Assembly: GCA_963760125.1 (NCBI GenBank)
Contig: CAVXBV010000007.1
Coordinates: 62,001 to 126,000, forward strand
Length of the DNA stretch: 64,000 nucleotides
Origin: RYN-111 sp963760125
GTDB lineage: Bacteria; Actinomycetota; Actinomycetes; Mycobacteriales; SCTD01
Reading direction: 5' to 3'
Shown: positions 17,159-25,400 of the stretch, piece by piece
Numbering within the stretch: position 1 is the stretch's first letter
Layout: each line of letters opens with the position of its first letter
Notes under the pieces: model-generated
Told to the model about the DNA's origin: nothing
The model's input: the letters and a program-made list of their open reading frames with translations, nothing else
Database searches by the model: none
Translations under genes and position numbers: made by a program

Positions 17159-18456
17159 GAGCCGAGCAGCAGCAGGAGCCCGCCGCAGGTCAGGGCCACC
17201 ATGACGGTGAGCAGGGGGAGCTGGGCGACCCACGGCCGGTGCGGGCGGGTGCCGGTTCGGTCCAGGACCAGGGCGCGGTCGTGGGCGAGCACCAGCCCGG
17301 CGACATGGCCGACGACGATCGCTCCCACCTGCACGAGGCTGATCGTACGAGCCGACACCAGCAAGTAGTCGACGGCTCCACCGGTCAGGCCCAGCAGGTT
17401 CGCTCCCGTGCCGAACGGGTCGCTGGCCAGCAGGAACGTCGTCTGCCCGTCGAGCAGGAACAGCGAGAAGTAGTGCGCGATCGCGTACCCCGCCGCGATC
17501 GGCACCAGCGAGTGCGCGTAGGCGTTGAGCGCGTCCGGGACGCCCGCTGCCAACCCGGCGACCCACGCGCCTGCGGCGTAGAGCGCAGCGACCACGAGGA
17601 CCATCATCACGAGGCCGAGCGTCGCGCCGCTGGTGTTGCTCTCCCCGCCGTACCTGCTGGCTTGCCAGGTCGTAGTGCGGGTGAGGCCGTCGAACGCGGT
17701 GGACCCGACGAGGACCACCACCACCGACCACAGGCCGCGTACGGCGGGAAGGCGCGCGGCTCCGGTGAGCGGCACCCGCCAGACGACCCGGCCGTCCTCA
17801 CGTCCAAGTGGGGCGAGGCTGCCGAGCAGGCGGGCGTAGACGGCGAAGCCTTCGCCGTGGGCGTACCAGCCGGGGCCGGTGACCGCCGCAACGATCAGGT
17901 GGACCGCGGCGTAGACGGTGAGGAACAGCGCCACGTGGCGGGGGTCGCTGCGGTTCGGCGAGGCGAGCTCGAGCCAGGCGAACGCCGCGAGGCTGAGCGC
18001 CGCGGGGTAGTAGCCAAGGGTGCTGGGCCGACTGGCTGGGACGATCCGGGCCAGTGCCCGGGACACCGTCGCGAGCGGGTTGAGCTCGGCCCACACCGGC
18101 CCGAGCAGCAGGCTCAGCGGCACCAGCCCGACCCAGAAGGTGACATAGAGGACCCACGGCGTGAGGTTCGCCGTGACGCTGGCCGGACCGAACCACGCGA
18201 CAACCAGCACGAACACCGACAAGGCGAGGACCAGAAGCCTCAGGGGACCCAGGGCCCGGCGGGCGGCGACCTGCGCGCCCGGGGGAAGCGGTCGCCCCGC
18301 ACCGCCCAGCCGCGGGGTGCGCCACAGCGCGCCGAGCGCCACGAAGCTCGCGACCAAGGCGATCCCCGCGCCGACGACGACGAGGGTCAGCGACAGGGGC
18401 AGGTCGGCACGGGTCCCGACGCCGTGGGCCAGCAGCTCGGGGACGGGGCCCGTCAC
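17155..18456 (-). CDS. Polytopic membrane protein, unknown function
   Basis: A 433-residue protein with about ten or eleven hydrophobic helices. It starts with LLAHGVGTRADLPLSLTL, a histidine-bearing periplasmic-type motif, and later has YAHSLVPIAAGYAIAHYFSLF and VVGHVAGLVLAHDRAL, which carry further membrane histidines. Relatives in actinobacteria occur next to cupredoxin-like lipoproteins and are sometimes labelled fenitrothion hydrolase; I cannot verify that activity. The GTG start overlaps the upstream lipoprotein stop as GTGA. Membrane histidines and a cupredoxin partner hint at metal or redox work; this is inference. Confidence 0.7.
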   Translation of the reverse strand: MTGPVPELLAHGVGTRADLPLSLTLVVVGAGIALVASFVALGALWRTPRLGGAGRPLPPGAQVAARRALGPLRLLVLALSVFVLVVAWFGPASVTANLTPWVLYVTFWVGLVPLSLLLGPVWAELNPLATVSRALARIVPASRPSTLGYYPAALSLAAFAWLELASPNRSDPRHVALFLTVYAAVHLIVAAVTGPGWYAHGEGFAVYARLLGSLAPLGREDGRVVWRVPLTGAARLPAVRGLWSVVVVLVGSTAFDGLTRTTTWQASRYGGESNTSGATLGLVMMVLVVAALYAAGAWVAGLAAGVPDALNAYAHSLVPIAAGYAIAHYFSLFLLDGQTTFLLASDPFGTGANLLGLTGGAVDYLLVSARTISLVQVGAIVVGHVAGLVLAHDRALVLDRTGTRPHRPWVAQLPLLTVMVALTCGGLLLLLGS

Positions 18457-18902
18457 TGGACCTGGAGGTGGGTGATGGTCAGCTTGGTGTTCTCGAGCTC
18501 GACCTCGAAGACGCCGGGGATGGTGGCCTTGAAGGTCAAGGTGGCGGTGCCGCCGGCGGCGACGTCGACCATCTTGTCGTAGCTGTGCAGGTGCACCTCG
18601 TCGGCGATGTCGCTCGTGATGACGAGTTGGACGGTGGTGTTCACCTTCACCTTCACCCGACCTGCGGGGCCGGTGACCTTCTTGTTCGCGATGGTGAAGG
18701 CGACCTGCTGGTCCACACCGGCCGGCAGGGTGGGGGTGGAGCTGGCGGTCGGCGTGGGACTGGCAGTGGGGGTGGGCGTGGGGGTGGACGTGGGGGTGGA
18801 CGTGGGGACGGCGATGGTCGGGTCGTCGCCGGTGCTGCTGCCTGCGCAGCCGGCGAGCAGTAGGGCGGACAGGGGCAGGGCGAGCAGGGCACGGCTGTTC
18901 AT
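18453..18902 (-). CDS. Lipoprotein with proline/threonine linker and cupredoxin-like domain
   Basis: A 149-residue protein. The lipobox is LLLAGCAG with lipidated C19. A 30-residue linker of PTSTPTPT type follows (encoded by short GTGGGGGTG-like repeats on the plus strand). Residues ~65-149 form a beta domain (QVAFTIANKKVTGPAGRVKV, EVHLHSYDKMVDVAAGG, TFKATIPGVFEVELE) of the cupredoxin_1 type. A single H-L-H is present but no cysteine in the domain, so a classical type I copper site is not evident. It is the second gene of the operon. Confidence 0.8.
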   Translation of the reverse strand: MNSRALLALPLSALLLAGCAGSSTGDDPTIAVPTSTPTSTPTPTPTASPTPTASSTPTLPAGVDQQVAFTIANKKVTGPAGRVKVKVNTTVQLVITSDIADEVHLHSYDKMVDVAAGGTATLTFKATIPGVFEVELENTKLTITHLQVQ

Positions 18903-18936
18903 GGGGTCTCCAGACGGGGATCGGGGTGGGCGCGGG

Positions 18937-19446
18937 TCACCGACCGCGCGGTGGACCCCGTCGGGAGGCGTCGTGGACGGTGCGGCCGGCGGTCCGAAGG
19001 GTCAGGGCACCGGCGAAGGAGGGCTGCTCGGGCAGGGGGAGGGCGGCGGCGACCGTCCGTCCCCACCGCGCCACGATCCGTCGGGCCGTGGCGAGACCCG
19101 CCTCGCGGCGGGCCAGCACCGGCGCGACCAGGGCGGCGGTGAGCAGGTGGGCACCGATCATCCCCGCGCCCGGTACGGCGAGGGCGTGCGCGATCCCGTC
19201 GCACTGCGCGGCGAGCAGCAGGTGGGTCGCGACCTGCGCTCCGAGGATCCAGCCCAGCAGCATCCCGGTGCTGCGCCGTCCCCTGACGATCGCGGCGGCA
19301 GAGGTCCAGGTGGCGGCGACGGCGAGCAAGAGGGCGCCGATCTCGACGCAGCCGTCGACGTACAGGTGCGCCAAGGACGCCGTACCGACGGCAGGGAGGG
19401 CGAGCAGGGTGGCGCGCACGAGCAGGACCGCACGGGTGTCTGCCAC
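18937..19446 (-). CDS. Hypothetical membrane protein
   Basis: A 169-residue protein with four likely transmembrane segments (around residues 8-28, 35-55, 64-82 and 95-115) and a soluble arginine-rich C-terminus. GTG 19446 is preceded by GGAGGG. It is first in the operon that continues with the cupredoxin-like lipoprotein 34 bases downstream. I do not recognise the family. It follows tRNA-Arg on the same strand. Confidence 0.65.
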   Translation of the reverse strand: MADTRAVLLVRATLLALPAVGTASLAHLYVDGCVEIGALLLAVAATWTSAAAIVRGRRSTGMLLGWILGAQVATHLLLAAQCDGIAHALAVPGAGMIGAHLLTAALVAPVLARREAGLATARRIVARWGRTVAAALPLPEQPSFAGALTLRTAGRTVHDASRRGPPRGR

Positions 19447-19462
19447 GGCTGCCCTCCTCTCC

Positions 19463-19538
19463 TGGTGCCCCCGGAGCGACTCGAACGCCCGACCGACGGG
19501 GTAGAAACCCGCTGCTCTCTCCGCTGAGCTACGGGGGC
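19463..19538 (-). tRNA. tRNA-Arg (TCT)
   Basis: On the minus strand the acceptor GCCCCCG/CGGGGGC is perfect. The anticodon stem GCGGG/CCCGT encloses TTTCTAC with anticodon TCT, the T arm holds GCGTTCGAGTC, and A73 plus an encoded CCA complete the gene. It reads AGA/AGG-type codons, which are rare in high-GC genomes. Confidence 0.96.
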
Positions 19539-19609
19539 CAACGGACCTGGCCAGCCTATCGGGGGAACCTCGATCCGCGACGATGCCTCTCAACGGGGTG
19601 GAGGTGGTC

Positions 19610-20122
19610 GTGACCGGGTCGGCGGACGGAACGGCGGAGTTCGAGGCGTTCGTCGCCGCGCGCTACGCCTCGCTGCTGCGCGCCGCCTTCGTCCTGACCG
19701 CGGACCGTCAGCTCGCCGAGGACCTCGTCCAGTCGACCCTGCTGCGCTGCTACCCCGCCTGGGGCAAGGGCGCTCCTGAGCACCCCGAGGCCTACGTGCG
19801 TACGGCAATGGTGCGCCTCGCCGTCCGCGGTCGGCGCCGTCGTTGGCGGGCGGAGGTGCCGACCGACGTGCTGCCCGAGTCAGGCGTCGACGGGGTCTCG
19901 GAGACGCCGTACCTCGTCCGGACCGCCCTGGCGTCCCTGTCGGTCGACCACCGGGCGGTCGTGGTCCTGCGGCACCTTTCCGGCCTGTCCGAGGCCGAGA
20001 CGGCGCGGGTCCTGGGCTGCTCGGTCGGGACCGTGAAGAGCCGCACCAGCCGCGCGCTCGTCGCCCTGCGCGAGAGCGGACTGCTCAGCGAAGTGTCGAA
20101 CGAGGAGAGCGTGCATGACTGA
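19610..20122 (+). CDS. SigE-family ECF-like RNA polymerase sigma factor
   Basis: About 170 residues with region 2 (FEAFVAARYASLLRAAFVLT, RQLAEDLVQSTLLRCYPAW) and region 4 (LSEAETARVLGCSVGTVKSR). This is the SigE (SASA) subfamily that is abundant in actinomycetes. GTG 19610 is chosen because GGAGG lies five bases upstream; ATG 19583 would add nine residues. It overlaps the next gene by eight bases. In this subfamily the following gene usually encodes a membrane-bound partner, here broken. The stimulus is unknown. Confidence 0.9.
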   Translation: MTGSADGTAEFEAFVAARYASLLRAAFVLTADRQLAEDLVQSTLLRCYPAWGKGAPEHPEAYVRTAMVRLAVRGRRRRWRAEVPTDVLPESGVDGVSETPYLVRTALASLSVDHRAVVVLRHLSGLSEAETARVLGCSVGTVKSRTSRALVALRESGLLSEVSNEESVHD

Positions 20123-21529
20123 GATCCAGACCCTGTTGCACGAGGCGCTCACCGACCTGCCCGGCGGCCCGATCGTCGCCCCGACCGGCCTCGGAGCCCT
20201 GGGTGCGCGCCGACAGGCCCGCCGCCGCCGCACGCAGGTGGCGTTGGCGGCCGCGGTGGGCGTGCTCGTCGCGGGGGCGTCGGCCGTCGTCGGCGTCCAG
20301 GGGTCGAGCCGCCCGTCGATGCCGCTGCTGCCCGGGGTGGAGGGGTTCGCTTCACCGGGCGAGGTGTGCCAAGGTGCCCTCGTCGCTCACCCTGGTCGGT
20401 CCGGAGTCGCAGTCTCAGCACTCCGCCGAGCAGGCCCGAGCGCAGCTGGCCGAAGTCGTCAGCAAGCGCCGTGGGGACCTCCACTTCGCCGGCGTCGGGG
20501 GCGCGTTCACCGTGGTGCGGCGCGGTGAGATCACCTGGGCCGTCGAACGGCTGAACCTGCCGCTGGGCGCGTCCGGTCCACTGACGGGAGAGCTCGAGCT
20601 GTTCCGCGACGCGGACCTCGCAGGTGTGGGCGCCACCCCCTGCGAGGTGCTTCCGATGCTGCGGGGGGCCACCCGGGACAGCACCCTCCCTCGGTCCGGC
20701 CTCGTCGCGCTGCCGGACCGGTCTGCGCTGGCCGCCGTGCCCGTCGCGCCGCTCGAGAGGTACCAGGCCTCGACGCCCTGGAGCGCCAACGCCGTGGACG
20801 ACAACGTGCTGGTCATCTCCTTCGGCACCGGCTGCAACGACAACGCCACCGTGCAGCTGACGCAGGCCGCGTCGTACGTGCTGGTGCAGGTCGTCCGCAA
20901 CGGCCCCGCGAGTCACCTGGCGTGCCGCTCCGGCCAGACGGGCAAACTGGTCCTCGACCAGCCGCTGGGCAACCGGCTGCTGCTGCACGCAGTACTCCGC
21001 GATCTGCTGCCCAGCAGGGCTTTCGACCGCGTGCCGGCGTACCTGCCGGACGGCGCGGTCGCGGTGTCGGACGTCACGGACCACGCGATCCGCACCCGCG
21101 TGTGGACGCTGCCCGACGGGAGGACACTCACGCTCTACGTCGGGGTCCGGTCGCCGTTCGACACGCCACCGGAGCAGGTGTTCGTCGCCGGGTACGAAGC
21201 GCGGTTCAGGAACGTCAGTGGCCATGCCGGACCTGTCCTGGGAGGAGGGCGACGTCCCGGTGCAGGTCTGAGGTTATCCGCTGCGAGGGGACGTCATCGT
21301 CCTGCCCCCGAGCGCGCCGTGCTGCAAGCGCGTAGGCGTGAGCCTCTACACCGAGGAGTACGTGGGGCTCACGCTCGCTGACGCCGAGGCGCTGGCGTCG
21401 TCGTACGGGCTGGAGTCGAGGGTGGTCCGTGCGGACGGTCGGGACCTGGCGGTATTCGGGAACCTCGTCACGCGACGCGTCGACTTCGCGGTCGAGGACG
21501 GAGTGGTCACCCGCGCGTCCTACGGCTGA
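20115..21529 (+). pseudogene. Membrane-anchored partner of the SigE-type factor, frame-disrupted
   Basis: Starts MTEIQTLLHEALTDLP with a cytoplasmic segment, RRRR stop-transfer and one membrane helix (VALAAAVGVLVAGASAVVGV), then a long external region. The frame changes near 20370. The middle (AKVPSSLTLVGPESQSQHSAEQ to FVAGYEARFRN, about 280 residues) is open in the next frame. A second change near 21225 leads to GYPLRGDVIVLPPSAPCCKRVG, with an in-frame TGA at 21269. The last ~60 residues (LTLADAEALASSYGLESRVV to FAVEDGVVTRASYG) resemble the I78-type inhibitor fold. The layout fits an anti-sigma-like or signalling protein coupled to the sigma gene. Confidence 0.7.
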
Positions 21530-23019
21530 CGGTGCAGGCGCAGGACGTCGTCGAGGGTGTCGGCCTCGGTGGCGGGCTTGTCGTCGCGGTAGCGCACCAC
21601 CCGAGCGAACCGGAGCGCGACACCGCCCGGGTAGCGCGGGGAGGCCTGCACGCCGTCGAAGGCGATCTCCACGACCTGCTCCGGCCGGACCGTCACGACC
21701 CATCCGTCGTCGCTGATCTCGAGCTCGCGAAAGCGCGCTGTCTGCCAGCGCAAGAGTTCGTCGGTGAGCCCCTTGAAGGTCTTGCCGAGCATCACGAAAC
21801 CGTCGCCGTGCCGCGCTCCCAGGTGCAGGTTGGACAGCCAGTCCCGCCGCCGCCCGTGCCCGTGCTCGACGGCCAGCACCACCAGGTCGAGGGTGTGCCG
21901 CGGCTTGACCTTCAGCCACGCCCCGCCGCGCCGACCTGCGTCGTACGCCGCGTCGAGGCGCTTCACCACCACGCCCTCGAGCCCGTCGGCCAGGCACTGG
22001 TCGGCGAAGGCACGTGCCTGCTCGAGGTCGGCGGTGACCAGCCGTGGGGCGCGCTGCTCGACCGGGGCCAGCGCCTCGAGCACCTCGGCGCGACGGGACA
22101 GCGGCTCGTCGAGCAGGTCCACGCCGTCCAGGTGCAGCACGTCGAACCACCAGGGCGTCAGCCGCACCGCCCCGCCGGCGCTCGCCGCTCGGGACGCCGT
22201 GACCTGGAAGGGAAGCGGCCGCCCGTCCGCTCCGATCCCCATCGCCTCGCCGTCGAGCACGAACGAGCGGGCAGGCAGCGCCAGCGCGGCCGTGACCACC
22301 TCGGGCATCCGCGCGGTCACGTCGTCGAGGCTGCGGCTCAGGACGAGCACGTCGGTGCCGTCGCGGTGCACCTGGATGCGCACGCCGTCGAGCTTGCCGT
22401 CGACCACCGCCGGCGTCCCGGCCTTCGCCCAGGCGTCGTCGAGGTCGGCGGCGGTCGCGGCGAGCATCGGGGACAGCCCCCGCCCGACCTGCAGCCCGAA
22501 GGCGGCGAGGTCCCCGCCGGTGAGCGCAGCGACCGCCACCTCGGGCACCGACCCGCACAGCGTCACGGCCCGGCGCACGGACGCCAGGGGTACGCCGGCA
22601 GCGCGGGCCACGGCGTCCGTCACCAGCCCGAGGGACGCACCCTGGCGCAGCTCCCCACTGACCAGCCCCCGCAGGAGGTGCTGCTCCCGATCGGTGGCGC
22701 GTCCCCACAGGTCGTGCAGCAGCTGCTGCCGGGCAGTGGCGGAGCCCTTGCCCTCGAGGGCGCCCATGGCCTCGAAGGCCGCGTCCACCTCGAGCACCGT
22801 GAGCGTCGGCTCCTCCGCCGGACCGGGCAGGTCCTGCAGCGAGCGCCAGCCCACCCCGGTCCGGCGCTGCCGGAGCTCGCCCGCGAGGTACGACGTGAGC
22901 ACGCCCACCTCGTCGGGCGATCCCTCCCTGAGGACGGCGGCCAGCCGCTCGAGCTTGGCCGTTCGGGAGGAGGTGGCCGCCACGTCCTGCGAGGCAACGG
23001 CGACGTCCGTGAGCAGCAC
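21520..23019 (-). CDS. ligB: ATP-dependent DNA ligase LigB-type
   Basis: A 499-residue protein closely following mycobacterial LigB in wording. It has an N-terminal DNA-binding domain (DVAATSSRTAKLERLAAVL, GELRQG), the nucleotidyltransferase core with lysine K209 in DGKLDG, DGEAMGI, EGVVVKR, WLKVKPRHTLDLVVLAVE, and an OB domain ending VRYRDDKPATEADTLD. It seals nicks by AMP transfer and is a non-essential extra ligase beside LigA. GTG 23019 matches the LigB N-terminus. It is divergent from ssb and converges with the broken partner gene, overlapping it by ten bases. Confidence 0.93.
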   Translation of the reverse strand: MLLTDVAVASQDVAATSSRTAKLERLAAVLREGSPDEVGVLTSYLAGELRQRRTGVGWRSLQDLPGPAEEPTLTVLEVDAAFEAMGALEGKGSATARQQLLHDLWGRATDREQHLLRGLVSGELRQGASLGLVTDAVARAAGVPLASVRRAVTLCGSVPEVAVAALTGGDLAAFGLQVGRGLSPMLAATAADLDDAWAKAGTPAVVDGKLDGVRIQVHRDGTDVLVLSRSLDDVTARMPEVVTAALALPARSFVLDGEAMGIGADGRPLPFQVTASRAASAGGAVRLTPWWFDVLHLDGVDLLDEPLSRRAEVLEALAPVEQRAPRLVTADLEQARAFADQCLADGLEGVVVKRLDAAYDAGRRGGAWLKVKPRHTLDLVVLAVEHGHGRRRDWLSNLHLGARHGDGFVMLGKTFKGLTDELLRWQTARFRELEISDDGWVVTVRPEQVVEIAFDGVQASPRYPGGVALRFARVVRYRDDKPATEADTLDDVLRLHRQP

Positions 23020-23152
23020 GTCCGCCAGCCTCGTCCACAGCCCCGCGCCTCGTCCACATCTTGGGGCGCGCGCCGCCCCCGCGCCGGCCGGGTCGACCAG
23101 CCTGGCGACGTACCCGGTGGACTGGCCATCGGGACGACCTCGGAGGACTCTC

Positions 23153-23605
23153 GTGTACGAGCCCCACATCGACCTCGCCGGCAACCTGGCGAGCGACCCG
23201 ACCATCCGGTTCACGCCCAACGGCCACCAGGTGGTCGACCTGCGCGTCGCGACGAGCCGCCGCTACCAGGTGGGCGAGGAGTGGCACGACGGCGAGACGC
23301 TGTGGTTCGACGTCGCCTGCTGGAAGCAGCTCGCGGCGAACGTCGCGGAGTCCCTCAAGAAGGGCGACAAGGTGATCGTGAGCGGCCGGCTGACGCAGCG
23401 CAGCTGGACCCGCGAGGACGGCAGCATCGGCAGCACGCTGGTCGTGGACGCGACCAACGTGGGGGTCGACCTTGCCCGCAACCCCGTCGTGGTGAAGCGC
23501 CCGATCCGCGAGGGCTCGGCGGCCGAGGCGTTGCGCGACCGGTGGGACACGAGTGCGTCGACGGAGGTGGCGCCGGACGAGCTCGCGGACGACGTCGCCG
23601 CCTGA
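23153..23605 (+). CDS. ssb: Second single-stranded DNA-binding protein (SsbB-like)
   Basis: A 150-residue protein with an OB fold (DLAGNLASDPTIRFTPNG, FDVACWKQLAANVAESL, DKVIVSGRLTQRSW). GTG 23153 follows GGAGG. The C-terminus ends DELADDVAA rather than the acidic DDDIPF tip through which housekeeping SSB recruits partner proteins, so this is the SsbB type known from streptomycetes. It is divergent from ligB across 133 bases, and a shared repair or competence-like role is possible but unproven. Confidence 0.9.
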   Translation: MYEPHIDLAGNLASDPTIRFTPNGHQVVDLRVATSRRYQVGEEWHDGETLWFDVACWKQLAANVAESLKKGDKVIVSGRLTQRSWTREDGSIGSTLVVDATNVGVDLARNPVVVKRPIREGSAAEALRDRWDTSASTEVAPDELADDVAA

Positions 23606-23696
23606 GCCAGCGGCGGCGGCGGCGACCGCGACGGCGTTTGCGGTTGCGGTACGGGGAGCAGAGCGTGAGGGTGACGTTCATGCGCAGGCTCCCCTC

Positions 23697-24626
23697 GTGA
23701 AGATCGCCGTCGCCGGCGCGTCCGGCTTCGTCGGTGCCCGGCTGTGCCCCGAGCTGACGGGCAGGGGGCACGAGGTGGTGGCCCTCACGCGCTCGCCGGA
23801 CAGTTACACCGGCGTGGGGACCGCGGTCGAGGCCGACGTCGCCGAGCCGTCCACCCTGGGCCCGGCGCTGCAGGGGTGCCGGGTCGCCTACTACCTGGTG
23901 CACTCGCTGGCCGACGACGACTTCGAGCGCAAGGACGCGGAGGCCGCGACGGCGTTCGGGAAGGCCGCGGCCGGCGCTGGGGTCGAGCGCATCGTCTACC
24001 TCGGCGGTCTGGGCGCGGAGGGTGACGACCTCAGCGCCCACCTACGCAGCCGCCGGGACGTCGAGGGGCTCCTCGGCTCCGGTGGAGTGCCGGTCACCGT
24101 GCTCCGCGCCGGCATCGTCGTCGGCCACGGCGGGATCTCGTGGGAGCTCACCCGTCAGCTTGTGCAGCACCTGCCGGCGATGGTGACGCCGAAGTGGGTC
24201 GAGACGCGCTGCCAGCCGATCGCGGTGGACGACGTGGTGCGCTACCTCGTCGGTGTCCTGGACGCCCCGGAGGCCACCGGCCAGACGTACGAAGTCGGCG
24301 GGCCGGACGTGCTCAGCTACCGCGAGATGCTGCAGCGCGTCGCCGCGATCGAGGGGCGCTCCCTGCCGATCATGAGCGTCCCCATCCTGACGCCGGGCCT
24401 GTCGAGCCGCTGGTTGACGTTCGTCACCGATGTCGACGGGCAGACCGCCCGCAACCTCGTCGACTCCATGAGCGTCGAGGTGATCGTGCGGGACAACGGT
24501 ATCCGTCAGGTCATCCCCTTCGCGCCCCTCGGGTACGACGACATGGTGCGCGCCGCCCTGCGGGATCGAGCAGCCGAGAAGGGCGACAACGAGGAGGCCG
24601 CTCCCGAGGCGGCTCCCAGCGAGTGA
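23697..24626 (+). CDS. NAD(P)H-binding atypical SDR (NmrA/UbiE-adjacent type)
   Basis: A 309-residue Rossmann protein. VKIAVAGASGFVGARL carries GxxGxxG at residues 7-13. VAYYLVHSLADDDFERKDAEAA, IVYLGGLGAEGDDLSAHLRSR and LRAGIVVGHGGISWELTRQLV follow, typical of the actinobacterial NAD(P)H-binding family often fused or linked to DUF2867. The YxxxK motif of classical SDRs is absent, so enzymatic activity is uncertain. GTG 23697 begins exactly at the nucleotide-binding strand. It overlaps the CPBP protease gene by GTGA. The 91 bases between ssb and this gene hold only low-complexity CGG repeats. Confidence 0.85.
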   Translation: MKIAVAGASGFVGARLCPELTGRGHEVVALTRSPDSYTGVGTAVEADVAEPSTLGPALQGCRVAYYLVHSLADDDFERKDAEAATAFGKAAAGAGVERIVYLGGLGAEGDDLSAHLRSRRDVEGLLGSGGVPVTVLRAGIVVGHGGISWELTRQLVQHLPAMVTPKWVETRCQPIAVDDVVRYLVGVLDAPEATGQTYEVGGPDVLSYREMLQRVAAIEGRSLPIMSVPILTPGLSSRWLTFVTDVDGQTARNLVDSMSVEVIVRDNGIRQVIPFAPLGYDDMVRAALRDRAAEKGDNEEAAPEAAPSE

Positions 24627-25390
24627 CCTCCCTCAGCGACCGCCTGGTCACCAGCGTGATCGACCGGGTGCCGCGCGACCACTGGGAGAGCGACAGCGCC
24701 TTCCGTCGGCGGCGCCGGGTGGTCACCGTGACCGGCGTGGTCGGCACCGCGCTGCTCAGCCGGTCGCTCCAGCAGGAGCCCGACTCCAAGGCGTTCTACC
24801 TGGGGACGAGCGCGGTCGCGGCGACCTGGTTGGTGGGGGGCTTCGGTGCGGGGAAGCTTCATCTCGGGCATCTGCCCGGCCCGGGATCGAGCCTCCAGCG
24901 TCCGGTCGCGACACCGTTGCTCACGGGCGCAGGCGCGTTTGCTGCCTTCTACGGCTGTGCCCTGGTGGCCCGCAAGATCCCGGTGCTCGACCGGGCCATC
25001 GCCGGAGTGCTCACGTTCGCCGACGAGGGCTCGACGCCGCTGGTGCTCGCCACCACCCTGGCCAACGGTGCGGCCGAGGAGGTCTTCTTCCGAGGTGCCC
25101 TCTACGCCGCCACCAGCAGGCCGCACCAGGTCGCGGTCAGCACCGCGGCGTACACCTTGACGACAGTCGGCACGAAGAACCCGGCGCTCGTCCTGGCGGC
25201 CACCGTGATGGGTGCGCTGTTCGGCTTGCAGCGCCGAGCCACCGGGGGCATCCAGGCCCCGCTGCTCACCCACCTGACCTGGTCGACGCTGATGCTGCGC
25301 TTCCTGCCGCCGCTGTTCCGCGATCGGGTCCACCCCGACGACCTGACGCTCAGGCGGCGCGCGAAGAGAGCGGGCCTCGGGCCCAACTAG
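24623..25390 (+). CDS. CPBP-family intramembrane metalloprotease
   Basis: A 255-residue membrane protein of the Abi/CAAX-like family. Motif 1 is E152-E153-V-F-F-R157 and a later motif carries H217 (LLTHLTWS), the expected zinc ligands. About six hydrophobic helices are visible. Family members cleave substrates within the membrane or protect against bacteriocins; the substrate here is unknown. It is translationally coupled to the NAD-binding protein. Confidence 0.85.
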   Translation: MTSLSDRLVTSVIDRVPRDHWESDSAFRRRRRVVTVTGVVGTALLSRSLQQEPDSKAFYLGTSAVAATWLVGGFGAGKLHLGHLPGPGSSLQRPVATPLLTGAGAFAAFYGCALVARKIPVLDRAIAGVLTFADEGSTPLVLATTLANGAAEEVFFRGALYAATSRPHQVAVSTAAYTLTTVGTKNPALVLAATVMGALFGLQRRATGGIQAPLLTHLTWSTLMLRFLPPLFRDRVHPDDLTLRRRAKRAGLGPN

Positions 25391-25400
25391 GCTGCCGGGC

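Noticed and set aside
18720..18800. GTGGGGGTG repeats as a regulatory or CRISPR-like array
   Set aside because: They encode the Pro/Thr linker of a lipoprotein and lack uniform spacers.
19540..19610. CCCGATAGG on the minus strand upstream of tRNA-Arg as a FliA-like promoter
   Set aside because: The -35 element is absent at the required spacing; it is more likely the tRNA promoter's -10 region.
23606..23696. Minus-strand ATG at 23682 encoding an arginine-rich peptide starting MNVTLTLCSPYRNRKRRRG
   Set aside because: The arginines come from CGG repeats; the frame runs into ssb and has no ribosome-binding site or family.
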